From: an uncultured Methylotenera sp.
Lineage (GTDB): Bacteria > Pseudomonadota > Gammaproteobacteria > Burkholderiales > Methylophilaceae
Assembly (NCBI GenBank): GCA_937957775.1
Contig: CALFXV010000182.1
Span: 1 to 19,713 of the forward strand
Direction of reading: 5' to 3'
DNA: 19,713 nucleotides
Part shown: piece after piece, positions 1 to 8,127 of the stretch
Layout of the letters: every line of letters begins with the position of its first letter
How positions within the stretch are numbered: position 1 is the first letter of the stretch
Made by a program: the position numbers and the translations under genes
Notes under the pieces: generated by a model
Database searches by the model: none
Seen by the model: only the letters and a program-made list of their open reading frames with translations
Told to the model about the DNA's origin: nothing

Positions 1-225
1 ACAGATGCGATTGCGAAAGAAGAAAAAGTAGAAGAGCCTGCTGCTGACCTTTTAGGTATGGAAGGCATGGATGAAGAAACTGCACATTTGTTAGCATCTA
101 AAGGTGTTTCAACAATGGATGATCTTGCAGATTTAGCTGTGGATGATTTAGTTGATCTAACAAAAATGGATGCAGAACGCGCAAAAACTTTAATTATGAC
201 TGCTCGCGCACCATGGTTTGCATAA
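1..225 (+). CDS. nusA: Transcription termination/antitermination factor NusA, C-terminal fragment
   Basis: This is the last 74 codons of a gene that begins before the window. Frame 1 is open from base 1 to a TAA at 223-225. The visible part is the C-terminal acidic-repeat (helix-hairpin-helix-like) domain: an acidic linker, then a repeat beginning GMDEETAHLLASKGV and ending in the characteristic tail RAPWFA. This domain is typical of proteobacterial NusA, where it contacts the RNA polymerase alpha subunit and masks the RNA-binding domains. NusA binds RNA polymerase and modulates pausing, intrinsic termination and antitermination. infB follows 85 bases downstream on the same strand, the standard nusA-infB operon order. 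The catalogue-typical S1 and KH domains lie outside the window, so only the end can be judged. Confidence 0.93.
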   Translation, partial: TDAIAKEEKVEEPAADLLGMEGMDEETAHLLASKGVSTMDDLADLAVDDLVDLTKMDAERAKTLIMTARAPWFA

Positions 226-310
226 GGCTTAATAGCAAGACGCGACAATTAAATTTAATTGAAATCATTTGATTTTTAGAAGTGCTGTAAAGAATAGACT
301 GGAGTAACAG

Positions 311-2887
311 ATGGGACAGACAAGCGTATTACAATTTGCGGGAGAGCTAGGCCTACCGGCTGAGCTTTTGCTCGAACAGTTGAAAAGTGCTGGCGTCAAT
401 AAAGTTGCATCAAGTGACCAGTTGACTGAGGCTGACAAAGAATTGTTGCTTACTTACTTGCGTAAAGAGCATGGCCAAGCACCTAAAAATAAAATCACTT
501 TGACGCGTAAACAAAATACAGAAATTAAAAAAACTGATAGTTCAGGCAAAGCCCGGACGATTCAAGTCGAAGTCCGTAAGAAGCGTGTTTTAGTTCGCAA
601 TGAAGAAGTTGCTGAACAGCCTGCTCCTGCTGAGCCGGTGATTGAAGAACCAGTGATTGAAGCTGTTATTCCTGAAGTGCTTGTTGAGCCAGTCGTTGAA
701 GAACCAGTGGTGACAAAATCAGTGAAGCCAAGCTTACTTTCACCAGAGCAAATCGCACAGCGTGCGAATGAAGCTAAACGTCATGAAGCTTTAATGGCTA
801 TGCAAATGGAAGATTTGCGTAAGAAGCAAGAGATGGCTCAAAAACGTTTAGATGATGAAGCTAAAAAAGCAGCAGAAGCTGCGGCGGCTGCAGCTAAACT
901 TTCAGCTGGCACTTTGCACAAACCTGCTGCAAAAGAAGGCGCAAAGACAGAAGATAAAAGTGCTAAAAAAGGCGCAAAGAATAAAGAATGGGCTGATGCC
1001 GAGAATAAAAAACGCGGAATTAAAACCCGTGGTGACGTCAACATGGGTCAAGGTTGGCGTGCTCAAAAAAGTAAAGCGAAGTCTCAGCGAAATGATGAGG
1101 CTGAGCATGCGTTCAATGCACCAACTGAACCTATCGTTCATGAAGTTTTAGTACCAGAAACAATCACTGTTGCTGACTTGGCACATAAAATGGCTGTTAA
1201 AGCAGGTGAAGTTATTAAGGTGCTGATGAAGATGGGCATGATGGTGACGATTAACCAAGTGCTTGACCAAGAAACAGCCATTATTTTGGTTGAGGAAATG
1301 GGCCATATTGCAAAAGCTGCAGCGGCAAATGATCCAGAGACCTTCTTGGATGATGCTGATCACGCGGAAGCGATTCAAGAAGCACGTCCACCTGTAGTGA
1401 CAGTCATGGGTCACGTTGACCATGGTAAAACTTCATTGTTGGATTATATTCGTCGTAGCCGTGTTGCTTCAGGCGAAGCAGGCGGCATTACACAACATAT
1501 TGGCGCCTACCACGTTGAAACTCCTCGTGGCATGGTGACTTTCTTAGATACCCCAGGCCATGAAGCGTTTACTGCGATGCGTGCCCGTGGTGCGAAAGCT
1601 ACCGACGTTGTTATTCTTGTTGTAGCAGCTGATGATGGCGTTATGCCGCAAACGATTGAAGCAGTTCACCACGCTAAAGCTGCGGGTGTACCTCTAGTCG
1701 TTGCTGTTAATAAGATTGATAAACCAGAAGCAAATTCAGAGCGCGTTAAACAAGAGCTTGTGGCAGAAGAAGTTGTGCCGGAAGACTGGGGTGGCGATGT
1801 AATGTTTGTTGAAGTATCAGCTAAAACCGGTCAAGGTATTGATAACTTACTAGAAGCAGTATTGCTTCAAGCTGAAATTTTAGAATTAAAAGCACCTAAA
1901 AATACACCAGCTAAAGGCTTGGTGATTGAGGGGCGTTTAGATAAAGGCCGCGGTCCAGTTTCTAGCATTTTGGTTCAGTCAGGTACGTTAAAACGTGGTG
2001 ATATGATTCTTGCCGGAAGTGCATTCGGACGTGTACGTGCAATGCTGGATGAAGCCGGTAATGATATTAAAGAAGCGGGTCCTTCTATCCCTGTTGAAAT
2101 TTTAGGTTTGTCTGATGTGCCTAATGCAGGTGAAGAAGTGATTGTGCTTAATGACGAACGTAAAGCACGTGAGATTGCATTGTTCCGTCAAGGTAAATTC
2201 CGTGATGTGAAATTAGCAAAACAACAAGCCTCTAAACTTGAAAACATGTTTGATCAAATGGCTGAAGGGGAAGTTAAAACTTTAGGCTTAATTATCAAAT
2301 CAGATGTTCAAGGCTCATACGAAGCGCTTTCAACTTCATTGCAAAAACTATCTACTGCTGAAGTTAAAGTTAATATTATTCATACTGGCGTAGGTGCTGT
2401 CACCGAGTCTGACGTGAACTTAGCTGTTGCATCTAAAGCAGTCTTAATTGGCTTTAATGTCCGTGCAGATGCTGGCGCACGTAAACTGATCGAGAGCTCA
2501 GGTGTTGATGTTCGTTATTACAATATTATTTACGAAGCAGTGGATGAAATCAAAGCAGCTTTAGGTGGCATGCTTTCACCAGAGAAGAAAGAAAGCGCAA
2601 CAGGCTTGGTTGAAATCCGTGAAGTATTCCGTATTTCTAAAGTGGGTGCGATTGCTGGATGTTACGTCTTGGACGGTGTGATTAAACGTAACTCTAAGGT
2701 TCGTGTCTTGCGTGGTGATGTTGTGATTCACACGGGCGAACTAGATTCATTGAAACGCTTTAAAGATGACGTTAAAGAAGTTAAATCAAACTTTGAGTGC
2801 GGCTTGTCATTGAAGAACTTCAACGACATTGAAGTGGGCGACATCTTGGAAGTCTACGAAATCGTTGAAGTGGCACGTACTTTATAA
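311..2887 (+). CDS. infB: Translation initiation factor IF-2
   Basis: IF2 is the GTPase that brings fMet-tRNA to the 30S subunit and promotes subunit joining. The 858-residue length is usual for proteobacteria. In order: an IF2 N-terminal domain (about 2-52); a long charged Lys/Glu/Ala-rich linker with Pro-Val-Glu repeats (about 90-270); a second IF2-N domain (about 278-335); the G domain with GHVDHGKT at 367-374, DTPGHE at 413-418, NKID at 467-470 and SAKTGQG from 503; then domains II, III and the fMet-tRNA-binding domain IV. The ATG at 311 is preceded by GGAG at 301-304. The stop overlaps the rbfA start by one base (TAATG), implying translational coupling. Codons favour GCT/GCA and CGT, richer in A+T than rbfA and truB downstream. 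No key residue is missing. Confidence 0.98.
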   Translation: MGQTSVLQFAGELGLPAELLLEQLKSAGVNKVASSDQLTEADKELLLTYLRKEHGQAPKNKITLTRKQNTEIKKTDSSGKARTIQVEVRKKRVLVRNEEVAEQPAPAEPVIEEPVIEAVIPEVLVEPVVEEPVVTKSVKPSLLSPEQIAQRANEAKRHEALMAMQMEDLRKKQEMAQKRLDDEAKKAAEAAAAAAKLSAGTLHKPAAKEGAKTEDKSAKKGAKNKEWADAENKKRGIKTRGDVNMGQGWRAQKSKAKSQRNDEAEHAFNAPTEPIVHEVLVPETITVADLAHKMAVKAGEVIKVLMKMGMMVTINQVLDQETAIILVEEMGHIAKAAAANDPETFLDDADHAEAIQEARPPVVTVMGHVDHGKTSLLDYIRRSRVASGEAGGITQHIGAYHVETPRGMVTFLDTPGHEAFTAMRARGAKATDVVILVVAADDGVMPQTIEAVHHAKAAGVPLVVAVNKIDKPEANSERVKQELVAEEVVPEDWGGDVMFVEVSAKTGQGIDNLLEAVLLQAEILELKAPKNTPAKGLVIEGRLDKGRGPVSSILVQSGTLKRGDMILAGSAFGRVRAMLDEAGNDIKEAGPSIPVEILGLSDVPNAGEEVIVLNDERKAREIALFRQGKFRDVKLAKQQASKLENMFDQMAEGEVKTLGLIIKSDVQGSYEALSTSLQKLSTAEVKVNIIHTGVGAVTESDVNLAVASKAVLIGFNVRADAGARKLIESSGVDVRYYNIIYEAVDEIKAALGGMLSPEKKESATGLVEIREVFRISKVGAIAGCYVLDGVIKRNSKVRVLRGDVVIHTGELDSLKRFKDDVKEVKSNFECGLSLKNFNDIEVGDILEVYEIVEVARTL

Positions 2888-3243
2888 TGGCCAAAGAGTT
2901 TTCTAGAAGCCATCGCGTTGCCGAGCAAATGCAACGCGAGTTGGCCGATCTATTGCAGTTTGAAGTGAAAGACCCGCGCGTGTCCATGGTGACGATTACC
3001 GCTGTTGAAGTAACCGGTGACATGGCGCACGCCAAAATTTTCTACAGTGCCAGCAAGCCCAGCGATTCCTTGCAACAAGGCTTAGAAAAATCAGCCGGTT
3101 TCCTACGCACGCAGTTGGCAAAACGCATGTTGCTGCGCACCGTGCCGCAACTGCATTTTGTATACGATGCATCGATAGACAACGGCATGATGATGTCTAA
3201 ATTAATAGACCAAGCCTTGGCAACCGGTTCAGATCCTAGCTAA
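2887..3243 (+). CDS. rbfA: 30S ribosome-binding factor RbfA
   Basis: RbfA is a small KH-type protein that binds the immature 30S subunit near the 16S rRNA 5' helix and is needed for late maturation and cold adaptation. The 118-residue product opens with SRSHRVAEQMQRELADLL, then has the conserved KDPRVSMVTITAVEVT strand and an FYSA segment, and ends in a region (LHFVYDASIDNG) typical of the family. Length is slightly shorter than E. coli RbfA (about 133), because the disordered acidic tail is short. The ATG shares its A with the infB stop codon, so translation is probably coupled. It sits in the classical infB-rbfA-truB order. Codon use shifts here to GCC/CGC-rich, unlike infB. Confidence 0.96.
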   Translation: MAKEFSRSHRVAEQMQRELADLLQFEVKDPRVSMVTITAVEVTGDMAHAKIFYSASKPSDSLQQGLEKSAGFLRTQLAKRMLLRTVPQLHFVYDASIDNGMMMSKLIDQALATGSDPS

Positions 3244-3265
3244 TTCCCCTGACAAAGCAGCGCCC

Positions 3266-4171
3266 TTGCAGTTTAGACGAGCTAAAAAAAACATCAGTGG
3301 TGTGCTGCTATTGGATAAGCCATTAGGCTACTCATCCAATCAAGCCTTGCAACAAGTCAAACACCTATTACAGGCCGCCAAAGCCGGCCATACCGGCACA
3401 TTGGACCCCTTGGCGACCGGCTTGCTGCCCTTGTGTTTTGGTGAAGCCACAAAGTTTGCCCACTATTTAACCGAAGCCGACAAAGTCTATGAGGCTACCT
3501 TAAAGTTGGGCATTACGACCGACACCGGTGACGCCGAAGGCCGCGTTGTATCCGAGCAGGCGGTGGCAGTCAGCGCAGAACAATTCAGCGCCGTTTGCCT
3601 GCAGTTTTTAGGCGAAATTAGCCAAGTACCCCCCATGTATTCAGCCTTAAAACACGAAGGCAAAGCCCTCTACGAGTACGCCAGAGCCGGCGTTGAAATC
3701 GCCCGCAACGCCCGTGCCGTGACCATACACAGCATAGCCGTATTGGATTTTGCAGGCGATGTGGCCAACATCAGGGTCAAGTGCAGCAAAGGCACATACA
3801 TCCGCACTTTGGCTGAAGACATAGGCGCCAAGCTAGGTTGCGGTGCCCATTTAATTGGTTTGCGCCGCACTGCCACGGCCAATTATCAGATAGAACAAAG
3901 CATCAGCATGGACGAATTTGTTGCCCTGTCGGCCGAACAACAGCTAGCCAAGCTGCTGCCGTCAGACAGTGCCGTGGCCTATTTGCCGGCCATAGAGTTG
4001 GATGCGGAAAGCGCATTTTATTTAAGCCAAGGTCAGGCAGTTTGGCAAAGTGGCTTGATTCCAGAGGGGCTGATTCGCCTATACAATCCGCAAAAATTAT
4101 TTCTCGGCTTGGGTGAGCGTCAGTCCGATGGCAAGGTAGGCCCAAAACGCTTAATCGTGCAGCCGCTTTAG
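3266..4171 (+). CDS. truB: tRNA pseudouridine(55) synthase TruB
   Basis: TruB converts U55 in the T-loop of tRNAs to pseudouridine and also acts as a tRNA-folding chaperone. The 301-residue product has the family opening ISGVLLLDKPLGYSSNQALQ, the catalytic motif GHTGTLDPLATG with the nucleophilic aspartate at 47, the KVYEA strand, the VPPMYSALKHEGKALYEYAR segment, and the KCSKGTYIRTLAEDIG motif (about 173-188). The start is a TTG at 3266. It fits the family's N-terminus; the frame is open only back to 3209 and offers no ATG or GTG. No clear Shine-Dalgarno is seen, so it probably depends on coupling to rbfA, 22 bases upstream. A C-terminal PUA-like segment follows the catalytic domain. Confidence 0.96.
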   Translation: MQFRRAKKNISGVLLLDKPLGYSSNQALQQVKHLLQAAKAGHTGTLDPLATGLLPLCFGEATKFAHYLTEADKVYEATLKLGITTDTGDAEGRVVSEQAVAVSAEQFSAVCLQFLGEISQVPPMYSALKHEGKALYEYARAGVEIARNARAVTIHSIAVLDFAGDVANIRVKCSKGTYIRTLAEDIGAKLGCGAHLIGLRRTATANYQIEQSISMDEFVALSAEQQLAKLLPSDSAVAYLPAIELDAESAFYLSQGQAVWQSGLIPEGLIRLYNPQKLFLGLGERQSDGKVGPKRLIVQPL

Positions 4172-4194
4172 CCATGAAAAAAGCATAAAAAAGA

Positions 4195-4223
4195 TTGATA
4201 AATCATCTGTTTATGCCTATAAT
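4195..4223 (+). promoter_or_regulatory. Sigma70-type promoter for rpsO
   Basis: TTGATA (4195-4200) is followed by exactly 17 bases and a perfect TATAAT (4218-4223), placing the start near 4230, about 83 bases before the rpsO start codon. This is one of the best promoters in the window and fits a highly expressed ribosomal protein gene that can be transcribed apart from truB. A 7-bp inverted repeat, GCATAAA (4183-4189) and TTTATGC (4210-4216), brackets the -35 box and abuts the -10, so it could be an operator; that is inference. Confidence 0.8.
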
Positions 4224-4229
4224 GCGCGG

Positions 4230-4312
4230 CTCATGCAAATGAATGCATAGGCGGTTTAGTAAATAGGCTGCCTTTACATTGACGCAAAACATCTAAATAT
4301 TAGGATAAAGTT
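4230..4312 (+). promoter_or_regulatory. rpsO 5' leader, possible S15 autoregulatory region
   Basis: The predicted transcript carries an 83-base leader. It contains ATGCA (4233-4237) pairing with TGCAT (4244-4248), and a potential AGGC (4249-4252)/GCCT (4270-4273) pairing further along. The Shine-Dalgarno AGGAT lies at 4302-4306. S15 represses its own mRNA through structured leaders in several bacterial groups, each with a different fold, so a regulatory role is plausible. I cannot match it to a specific known S15-leader class. Confidence 0.3.
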
Positions 4313-4582
4313 ATGGCAACCACTGCAGCAGAACGCGCTAAGATCGTTAGTGAATTTCAACAAGCTAAGAATGATACCGGTAGTCCAGAAGTGCAAGTTG
4401 CGCTTTTAACCAGCCGCATTACTTACTTAACTGAGCATTTCAAAACCAATAAAAAAGACCACCATTCACGTCGTGGCTTATTGGCTTTGGTAAGTCAGCG
4501 CCGTAAATTGTTGGATTACTTAAAACGTGAAAGCGCAGAACGTTATCAAACACTGATTGGTCGTTTAGGCATTCGTAAGTAA
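4313..4582 (+). CDS. rpsO: 30S ribosomal protein S15
   Basis: S15 is a primary-binding small-subunit protein that contacts helices 20-22 of 16S rRNA and forms an intersubunit bridge. The product is 89 residues, exactly the usual bacterial length. Conserved stretches include [35 protein letters not shown] and the rRNA-contacting [11 protein letters not shown]. The ATG has an AGGAT Shine-Dalgarno 7 bases upstream. It has its own promoter and a terminator behind it and precedes pnp, the order seen in E. coli and most proteobacteria. Confidence 0.98.
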   Translation: MATTAAERAKIVSEFQQAKNDTGSPEVQVALLTSRITYLTEHFKTNKKDHHSRRGLLALVSQRRKLLDYLKRESAERYQTLIGRLGIRK

Positions 4583-4648
4583 TTGCGACCTATCCATTAT
4601 TCGCAAAACATTACGCATCATTGCATTTTGTTTTGCCTATAAAACAAT

Positions 4649-4687
4649 AAGCCGATAGCGCTGCATGAGCAGCACTTCGGCTTTTTT
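4649..4687 (+). terminator. Rho-independent terminator after rpsO
   Basis: AAGCCGA (4649-4655) pairs with TCGGCTT (4677-4683). An inner stem GCTGC (4660-4664)/GCAGC (4669-4673) closes on an ATGA loop. A six-T run (4682-4687) follows. The structure lies 66 bases after the rpsO stop and would end most rpsO transcripts, with read-through or a separate promoter feeding pnp. Confidence 0.8.
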
Positions 4688-4758
4688 GTTATGCCATTGT
4701 TAAAATGGTTTTAAAGATTTTCCCTCAAATTTGTATTGAGATAAATCGATATTGTGCG

Positions 4759-4784
4759 TTCGTTATTGGGTTGTGAATAACGAA
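4759..4784 (+). promoter_or_regulatory. Hairpin in the pnp 5' leader
   Basis: TTCGTTATT (4759-4767) and AATAACGAA (4776-4784) are perfect reverse complements around an 8-base loop, ending 25 bases before the pnp start codon and just ahead of its Shine-Dalgarno. It has no T run, so it is not a terminator. In E. coli the pnp leader folds into an RNase III-processed stem through which PNPase represses itself. This shorter stem is in a comparable place, but a comparable function is inference. Confidence 0.5.
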
Positions 4785-4809
4785 TATTAAAATGAGAAAA
4801 GGATAAAAA

Positions 4810-6921
4810 ATGTTTAATAAAGTAACGAGAAGCATACAATACGGTGCGCACACGCTCACCTTAGAAACAGGTGAAATTTCACGTCAAGCCGATGCGGCCG
4901 TGATGGTTAGTTATGGCGATACAGTGGTATTGGTTGCTGTCACCAGTAAAAGCGAAGTAAAACCAGGCCAAGATTTTTTCCCGTTGACCGTGGATTACAT
5001 GGAAAAAACCTATGCAGCCGGTAAAATCCCAGGTGGTTTTTTCAAACGCGAAGGCCGTCCTTCAGAAAAAGAAACCCTAACCAGCCGTTTAATTGACCGT
5101 CCATTGCGTCCATTATTCCCAGAAGCGTTCTACAACGAAGTGCAAGTGGTGGCAACCGTGTTGTCATCCGATCCAGAAATCGATGCGGACATTCCAGCCA
5201 TTATTGGTGCCTCAGCGGCCATGGCCATTTCTGGCATTCCATTTTTCGGTCCATTAGGCGCGGCGCGCGTGGGTTACATCAACGATGCTTACGTGCTAAA
5301 CCCAAGTAAAACAGAATTAGAAACCTCGCAAATGGATTTAGTCGTGGCTGCAACTGAAACTGCCGTGATGATGGTGGAATCCGAAGCCAAAGAATTATCA
5401 GAAGAAGTCATGCTAGGTGCGGTGGTTTACGGCCACGAGCAAATGCAAGCCGTGATCAGCATGATCAACGAGCTAACAGCCGAAGCCGGTAAAGATGCAT
5501 GGGATTGGGTTGCCCCAGAACCAGACACCGCTTTAATTGAAAAAGTAACTAAATTGGCTGCCGACGACATCAACGCTGCCTTCCAAATTAAAGCCAAAGG
5601 CGCACGCTCAGCAAAATTGAGTGAAATCACCAGCCGCGTATTAGCCGAATTGGTCACTGAAGAAACGTCTACTGCTGAAGCCAACAAAATTAAAACAGAG
5701 TTGTTTAATTTAGAAGCCAAAACCGTGCGTAGCCAAATCTTAAACGGTGAGCCACGTATTGATGGCCGTGATACCCGTACTGTCCGTCCTATTAGCATCC
5801 GTACTGGCGTATTGCCACGCACCCATGGTTCAGCCTTGTTTACCCGTGGTGAGACGCAAGCATTGGTTGTTGCTACTTTAGGTACTGGCCGCGATGAACA
5901 AGTGATCGATGCCTTGCAAGGTGAGTTTAAAGACCACTTTATGTTGCATTACAACATGCCGCCGTATGCCACAGGTGAAACAGGCCGCGTGGGCACACCA
6001 AAACGCCGTGAAATTGGTCACGGTCGTTTAGCCAAACGTGCTTTGATTGCTGCCTTGCCTAACAAAGAGGACTTTGATTACAGCATGCGCGTGGTATCAG
6101 AAATTACTGAATCCAACGGTTCTAGCTCCATGGCTTCAGTTTGTGGCGGTTGCTTAGCCTTGATCGACGCCGGCGTGCCGATGAAAAATCACGTGGCCGG
6201 TATTGCCATGGGTTTGATTAAAGAAGGCAATCGCGTAGCGGTATTGACTGACATCTTAGGCGATGAAGATCACCTAGGTGACATGGACTTTAAAGTAGCG
6301 GGTACCGAAGACGGCATCACGGCTTTGCAAATGGACATAAAAATCACCGGCATCACGGCACAAATTATGCAAGTGGCTTTAGCCCAAGCAAAAGAAGGCC
6401 GTACGCACATTTTAGGCATCATGAAAAAAGCCATGAGCAATGCCAACACTGAAATGTCCGCATTTGCGCCACGCATCATTACCATGAAAATCAATCCAGA
6501 AAAAATCCGCGATGTGATTGGTAAAGGCGGCGCAGTGATCCGCGCCTTAACCGAAGAAACCGGCACCACCATCGATATCGATGATACCGGTACAGTGAAA
6601 ATTGCTTGCACCAGCTCCGAGCAAGGCGCAGAAGCGCAACGCCGTATTGCTGAGATTACCGCGGAAGTGGAAATCGGCAATGTCTACGAAGGTACCGTGC
6701 TTAAATTGTTGGATTTCGGTGCCATCGTTTCATTGATTCCAGGTAAAGACGGTTTGTTGCACATTTCACAAATTGCGCATCAACGCGTGAATGCCGTTAG
6801 CGACTTCCTAAAAGAAGGCGACGTGGTTAAAGTGAAAGTGGTGGAAGCAGATGAAAAAGGCCGCGTGCGTTTAAGCATGAAAGCCTTGATAGATCCACCT
6901 GCAGGCGAAACACAAGAGTAA
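4810..6921 (+). CDS. pnp: Polyribonucleotide nucleotidyltransferase (PNPase)
   Basis: PNPase is the trimeric phosphorolytic 3'-5' exoribonuclease of the RNA degradosome; it releases nucleoside diphosphates and can also add heteropolymeric tails. The 703 residues hold a first RNase PH domain (about 13-145, with [21 protein letters not shown]), an alpha-helical linker domain (about 150-230), a second, catalytic RNase PH domain (about 310-545) with the acidic cluster [13 protein letters not shown] at 481-493, a KH domain with the GKGG loop at 571-574, and an S1 domain from about 624 to 694. The ATG follows an AAAAGGA Shine-Dalgarno. Two stop codons stand in tandem (TAATAA). Its position after rpsO is canonical. 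No disruption is seen. Confidence 0.98.
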   Translation: MFNKVTRSIQYGAHTLTLETGEISRQADAAVMVSYGDTVVLVAVTSKSEVKPGQDFFPLTVDYMEKTYAAGKIPGGFFKREGRPSEKETLTSRLIDRPLRPLFPEAFYNEVQVVATVLSSDPEIDADIPAIIGASAAMAISGIPFFGPLGAARVGYINDAYVLNPSKTELETSQMDLVVAATETAVMMVESEAKELSEEVMLGAVVYGHEQMQAVISMINELTAEAGKDAWDWVAPEPDTALIEKVTKLAADDINAAFQIKAKGARSAKLSEITSRVLAELVTEETSTAEANKIKTELFNLEAKTVRSQILNGEPRIDGRDTRTVRPISIRTGVLPRTHGSALFTRGETQALVVATLGTGRDEQVIDALQGEFKDHFMLHYNMPPYATGETGRVGTPKRREIGHGRLAKRALIAALPNKEDFDYSMRVVSEITESNGSSSMASVCGGCLALIDAGVPMKNHVAGIAMGLIKEGNRVAVLTDILGDEDHLGDMDFKVAGTEDGITALQMDIKITGITAQIMQVALAQAKEGRTHILGIMKKAMSNANTEMSAFAPRIITMKINPEKIRDVIGKGGAVIRALTEETGTTIDIDDTGTVKIACTSSEQGAEAQRRIAEITAEVEIGNVYEGTVLKLLDFGAIVSLIPGKDGLLHISQIAHQRVNAVSDFLKEGDVVKVKVVEADEKGRVRLSMKALIDPPAGETQE

Positions 6922-6949
6922 TAAGTAGCAACTTGCGCTAACACGCAAT

Positions 6950-6977
6950 AAAAAAGGCACCCTAGGGTGCCTTTTTT
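6950..6977. terminator. Bidirectional terminator between pnp and the DoxX gene
   Basis: A 16-base perfect palindrome, GGCACCCTAGGGTGCC (6956-6971), is flanked by six A's on the left and six T's on the right. It works as an intrinsic terminator on both strands: for pnp from the left and for the convergent DoxX-family gene, whose stop is at 6993, from the right. Confidence 0.88.
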
Positions 6978-6992
6978 AGTATTAAGCACGGC

Positions 6993-7361
6993 TTATTTTT
7001 TCAAGTTATCTAAACTGCAAGCCGTGACGGGATTTAAATGCAACATTAACAACCCACCGGCGATGGCTAAGTATTGCAATAACGGTAAGTGCAATAGCAC
7101 CGCGATGATCACGGCATAGATGGCCATGCTTAAGGCCGCCACTTTGGTTTTATAGCCTAATAGCAAGGCTAGACCACCGACTAACTGCACCAAAATAATT
7201 AAGGGAGCAAAGATGCTGGCTAAGCCTAAGCTGCCAAGGCCTGCTTGGTATTGCAGGTAGCCATCTGGATTACTAAAGAAGCTCAAGATCAACATGGCGA
7301 TTTGTAGTAAAAAAACTTGTGCCAGTAATATGCGGCCTAGCGCGCTGAAATAACATTGCAT
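6993..7361 (-). CDS. DoxX family membrane protein
   Basis: This is a 122-residue inner-membrane protein of the DoxX type. Four hydrophobic segments are visible (about 8-27, 46-68, 72-92 and 94-108), with the family-typical glycines in the second and third (VQLVGGLALLLGYKTKVAAL). Distant members include the DoxD subunit of thiosulfate:quinone oxidoreductase and actinobacterial MRP-associated proteins, but most proteobacterial DoxX proteins have no established role and none is claimed here. I chose the ATG at 7361 rather than the one at 7412: the upstream 17 codons read as non-family sequence, and an AAAAAGG Shine-Dalgarno precedes 7361. It is divergent from the Fae-like gene. A weak cysteine near the C-terminus (TACSL) is not part of a recognised motif. 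Confidence 0.8.
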   Translation of the reverse strand: MQCYFSALGRILLAQVFLLQIAMLILSFFSNPDGYLQYQAGLGSLGLASIFAPLIILVQLVGGLALLLGYKTKVAALSMAIYAVIIAVLLHLPLLQYLAIAGGLLMLHLNPVTACSLDNLKK

Positions 7362-7446
7362 GAGGTAACCTTTTTCAAAATTGAACAAAAAATAACAGCA
7401 TGCATAATGCACCGAAGCCGTTAAATTCGCAAGTCCACGGCAAGTT

Positions 7447-7466
7447 TGGCGCGTCTAGCGGCGCCA
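7447..7466. repeat. Small inverted repeat in the DoxX/Fae-like divergent region
   Basis: TGGCGC (7447-7452) and GCGCCA (7461-7466) are perfect reverse complements around 8 bases. The site sits between the divergent DoxX-family and Fae-like genes, just upstream of the putative promoter of the latter, where an activator or repressor could bind. No known operator consensus is recognised. Confidence 0.35.
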
Positions 7467-7472
7467 GCTAAA

Positions 7473-7499
7473 TTGCTTAATGGCGGCCTATTCTATAAA
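7473..7499 (+). promoter_or_regulatory. Possible promoter of the Fae-like gene
   Basis: TTGCTT (7473-7478) and TATAAA (7494-7499) are separated by 15 bases, two shorter than ideal. A transcript would start near 7506, about 45 bases before the ATG at 7551. The suboptimal spacing leaves this tentative. Confidence 0.35.
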
Positions 7500-7550
7500 A
7501 TCGCGTTGTTAACACTTTGCTAATTAACCAACACCATTCAAGGATGACAC

Positions 7551-8093
7551 ATGTCAAAAATTATATTTAAAGCCGGCGAAGCCACTATCTACACAGAAGG
7601 CAAAGACACCGGTGCAGCCATGCCGGAAATTTTAATTGGCAGCGTGGACGGCCCCGTGGGCGCCGCTTTTGCCAACATGATGGCGCAAAGCAAAGGCCAT
7701 ACCGCTATGTTTGCCGTGCGTGATTTAAACCAGTTGGTGCGCCCAGCTTGTATGATGGCGCCAAAAGTGACGCTTAAAGACAGCGCCAACATTGAATTGT
7801 TTGGTGGTTTGGTGCAAGCCGCGACCGCCGATGCGATTTTAGATTGCGTGATTGAAGGCATCATTCCTAAAGATCAGGTGAACGATTTGTGCATCATCAG
7901 CTTGGTATGGATAGACCCACGTGCCGCCAAAGATGAAAACCTAGACAAAGCCGACATGTACAAAAACAACTACGAGGCCACCAAATTGGCCATCAAACGC
8001 GCCTTGAATGACGAGCCATCCATAGACGAATTGATCGCCAACCGTCATAAAATCAAGCACTGCATGTGGGAAGAAAGCTGGGGCGATATTTAA
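7551..8093 (+). CDS. Formaldehyde-activating enzyme (Fae) family protein, active-site histidine absent
   Basis: Genuine Fae condenses formaldehyde with tetrahydromethanopterin to methylene-H4MPT in methylotrophs. This 180-residue product is clearly of the family: GEA near the N-terminus, ILIGSVDGPVGAAFANMM (27-44), PKVTLKD, EGIIPKDQVNDLCIISLVWI and NNYEATKLAIKRALNDEPS all align with conserved Fae blocks. The position of the conserved histidine in the V-A-H-I-D-L motif of Methylorubrum Fae is Met24 here (AAMPEILIG), and the histidine in the later PAQHG segment is also not kept (LVQAA). It is therefore more like the Fae2/Fae3-type paralogues of uncertain role than a housekeeping Fae. The ATG follows AAGGAT at 7540-7545. 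It stands alone, with a terminator behind it. Methylotrophy of the host is inferred mainly from this gene. Confidence 0.85.
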   Translation: MSKIIFKAGEATIYTEGKDTGAAMPEILIGSVDGPVGAAFANMMAQSKGHTAMFAVRDLNQLVRPACMMAPKVTLKDSANIELFGGLVQAATADAILDCVIEGIIPKDQVNDLCIISLVWIDPRAAKDENLDKADMYKNNYEATKLAIKRALNDEPSIDELIANRHKIKHCMWEESWGDI

Positions 8094-8127
8094 TACGCGC
8101 TAAACCTGCTTGAATAGATTCAACAAT

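Noticed and set aside
262..275. AAATCA-TT-TGATTT inverted repeat between nusA and infB
   Set aside because: Arms of six A/T-rich bases with a two-base spacer in an A/T-rich gap are expected by chance, and nusA-infB are normally co-transcribed.
4279..4300. TTGACG near the rpsO start as a second -35 box
   Set aside because: At 17-base spacing the -10 would fall on the Shine-Dalgarno, leaving no room for a leader; the upstream TTGATA/TATAAT promoter is far better.
5427..5822. Long - strand open frames inside pnp (also 6270-6680)
   Set aside because: They are antisense shadows of a strongly conserved gene, with no recognisable domains or ribosome-binding sites.
7362..7412. Longer N-terminus for the DoxX-family protein from the ATG at 7412
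   Set aside because: The extra 17 residues do not resemble the family and the internal ATG at 7361 has a suitable Shine-Dalgarno at a normal distance.
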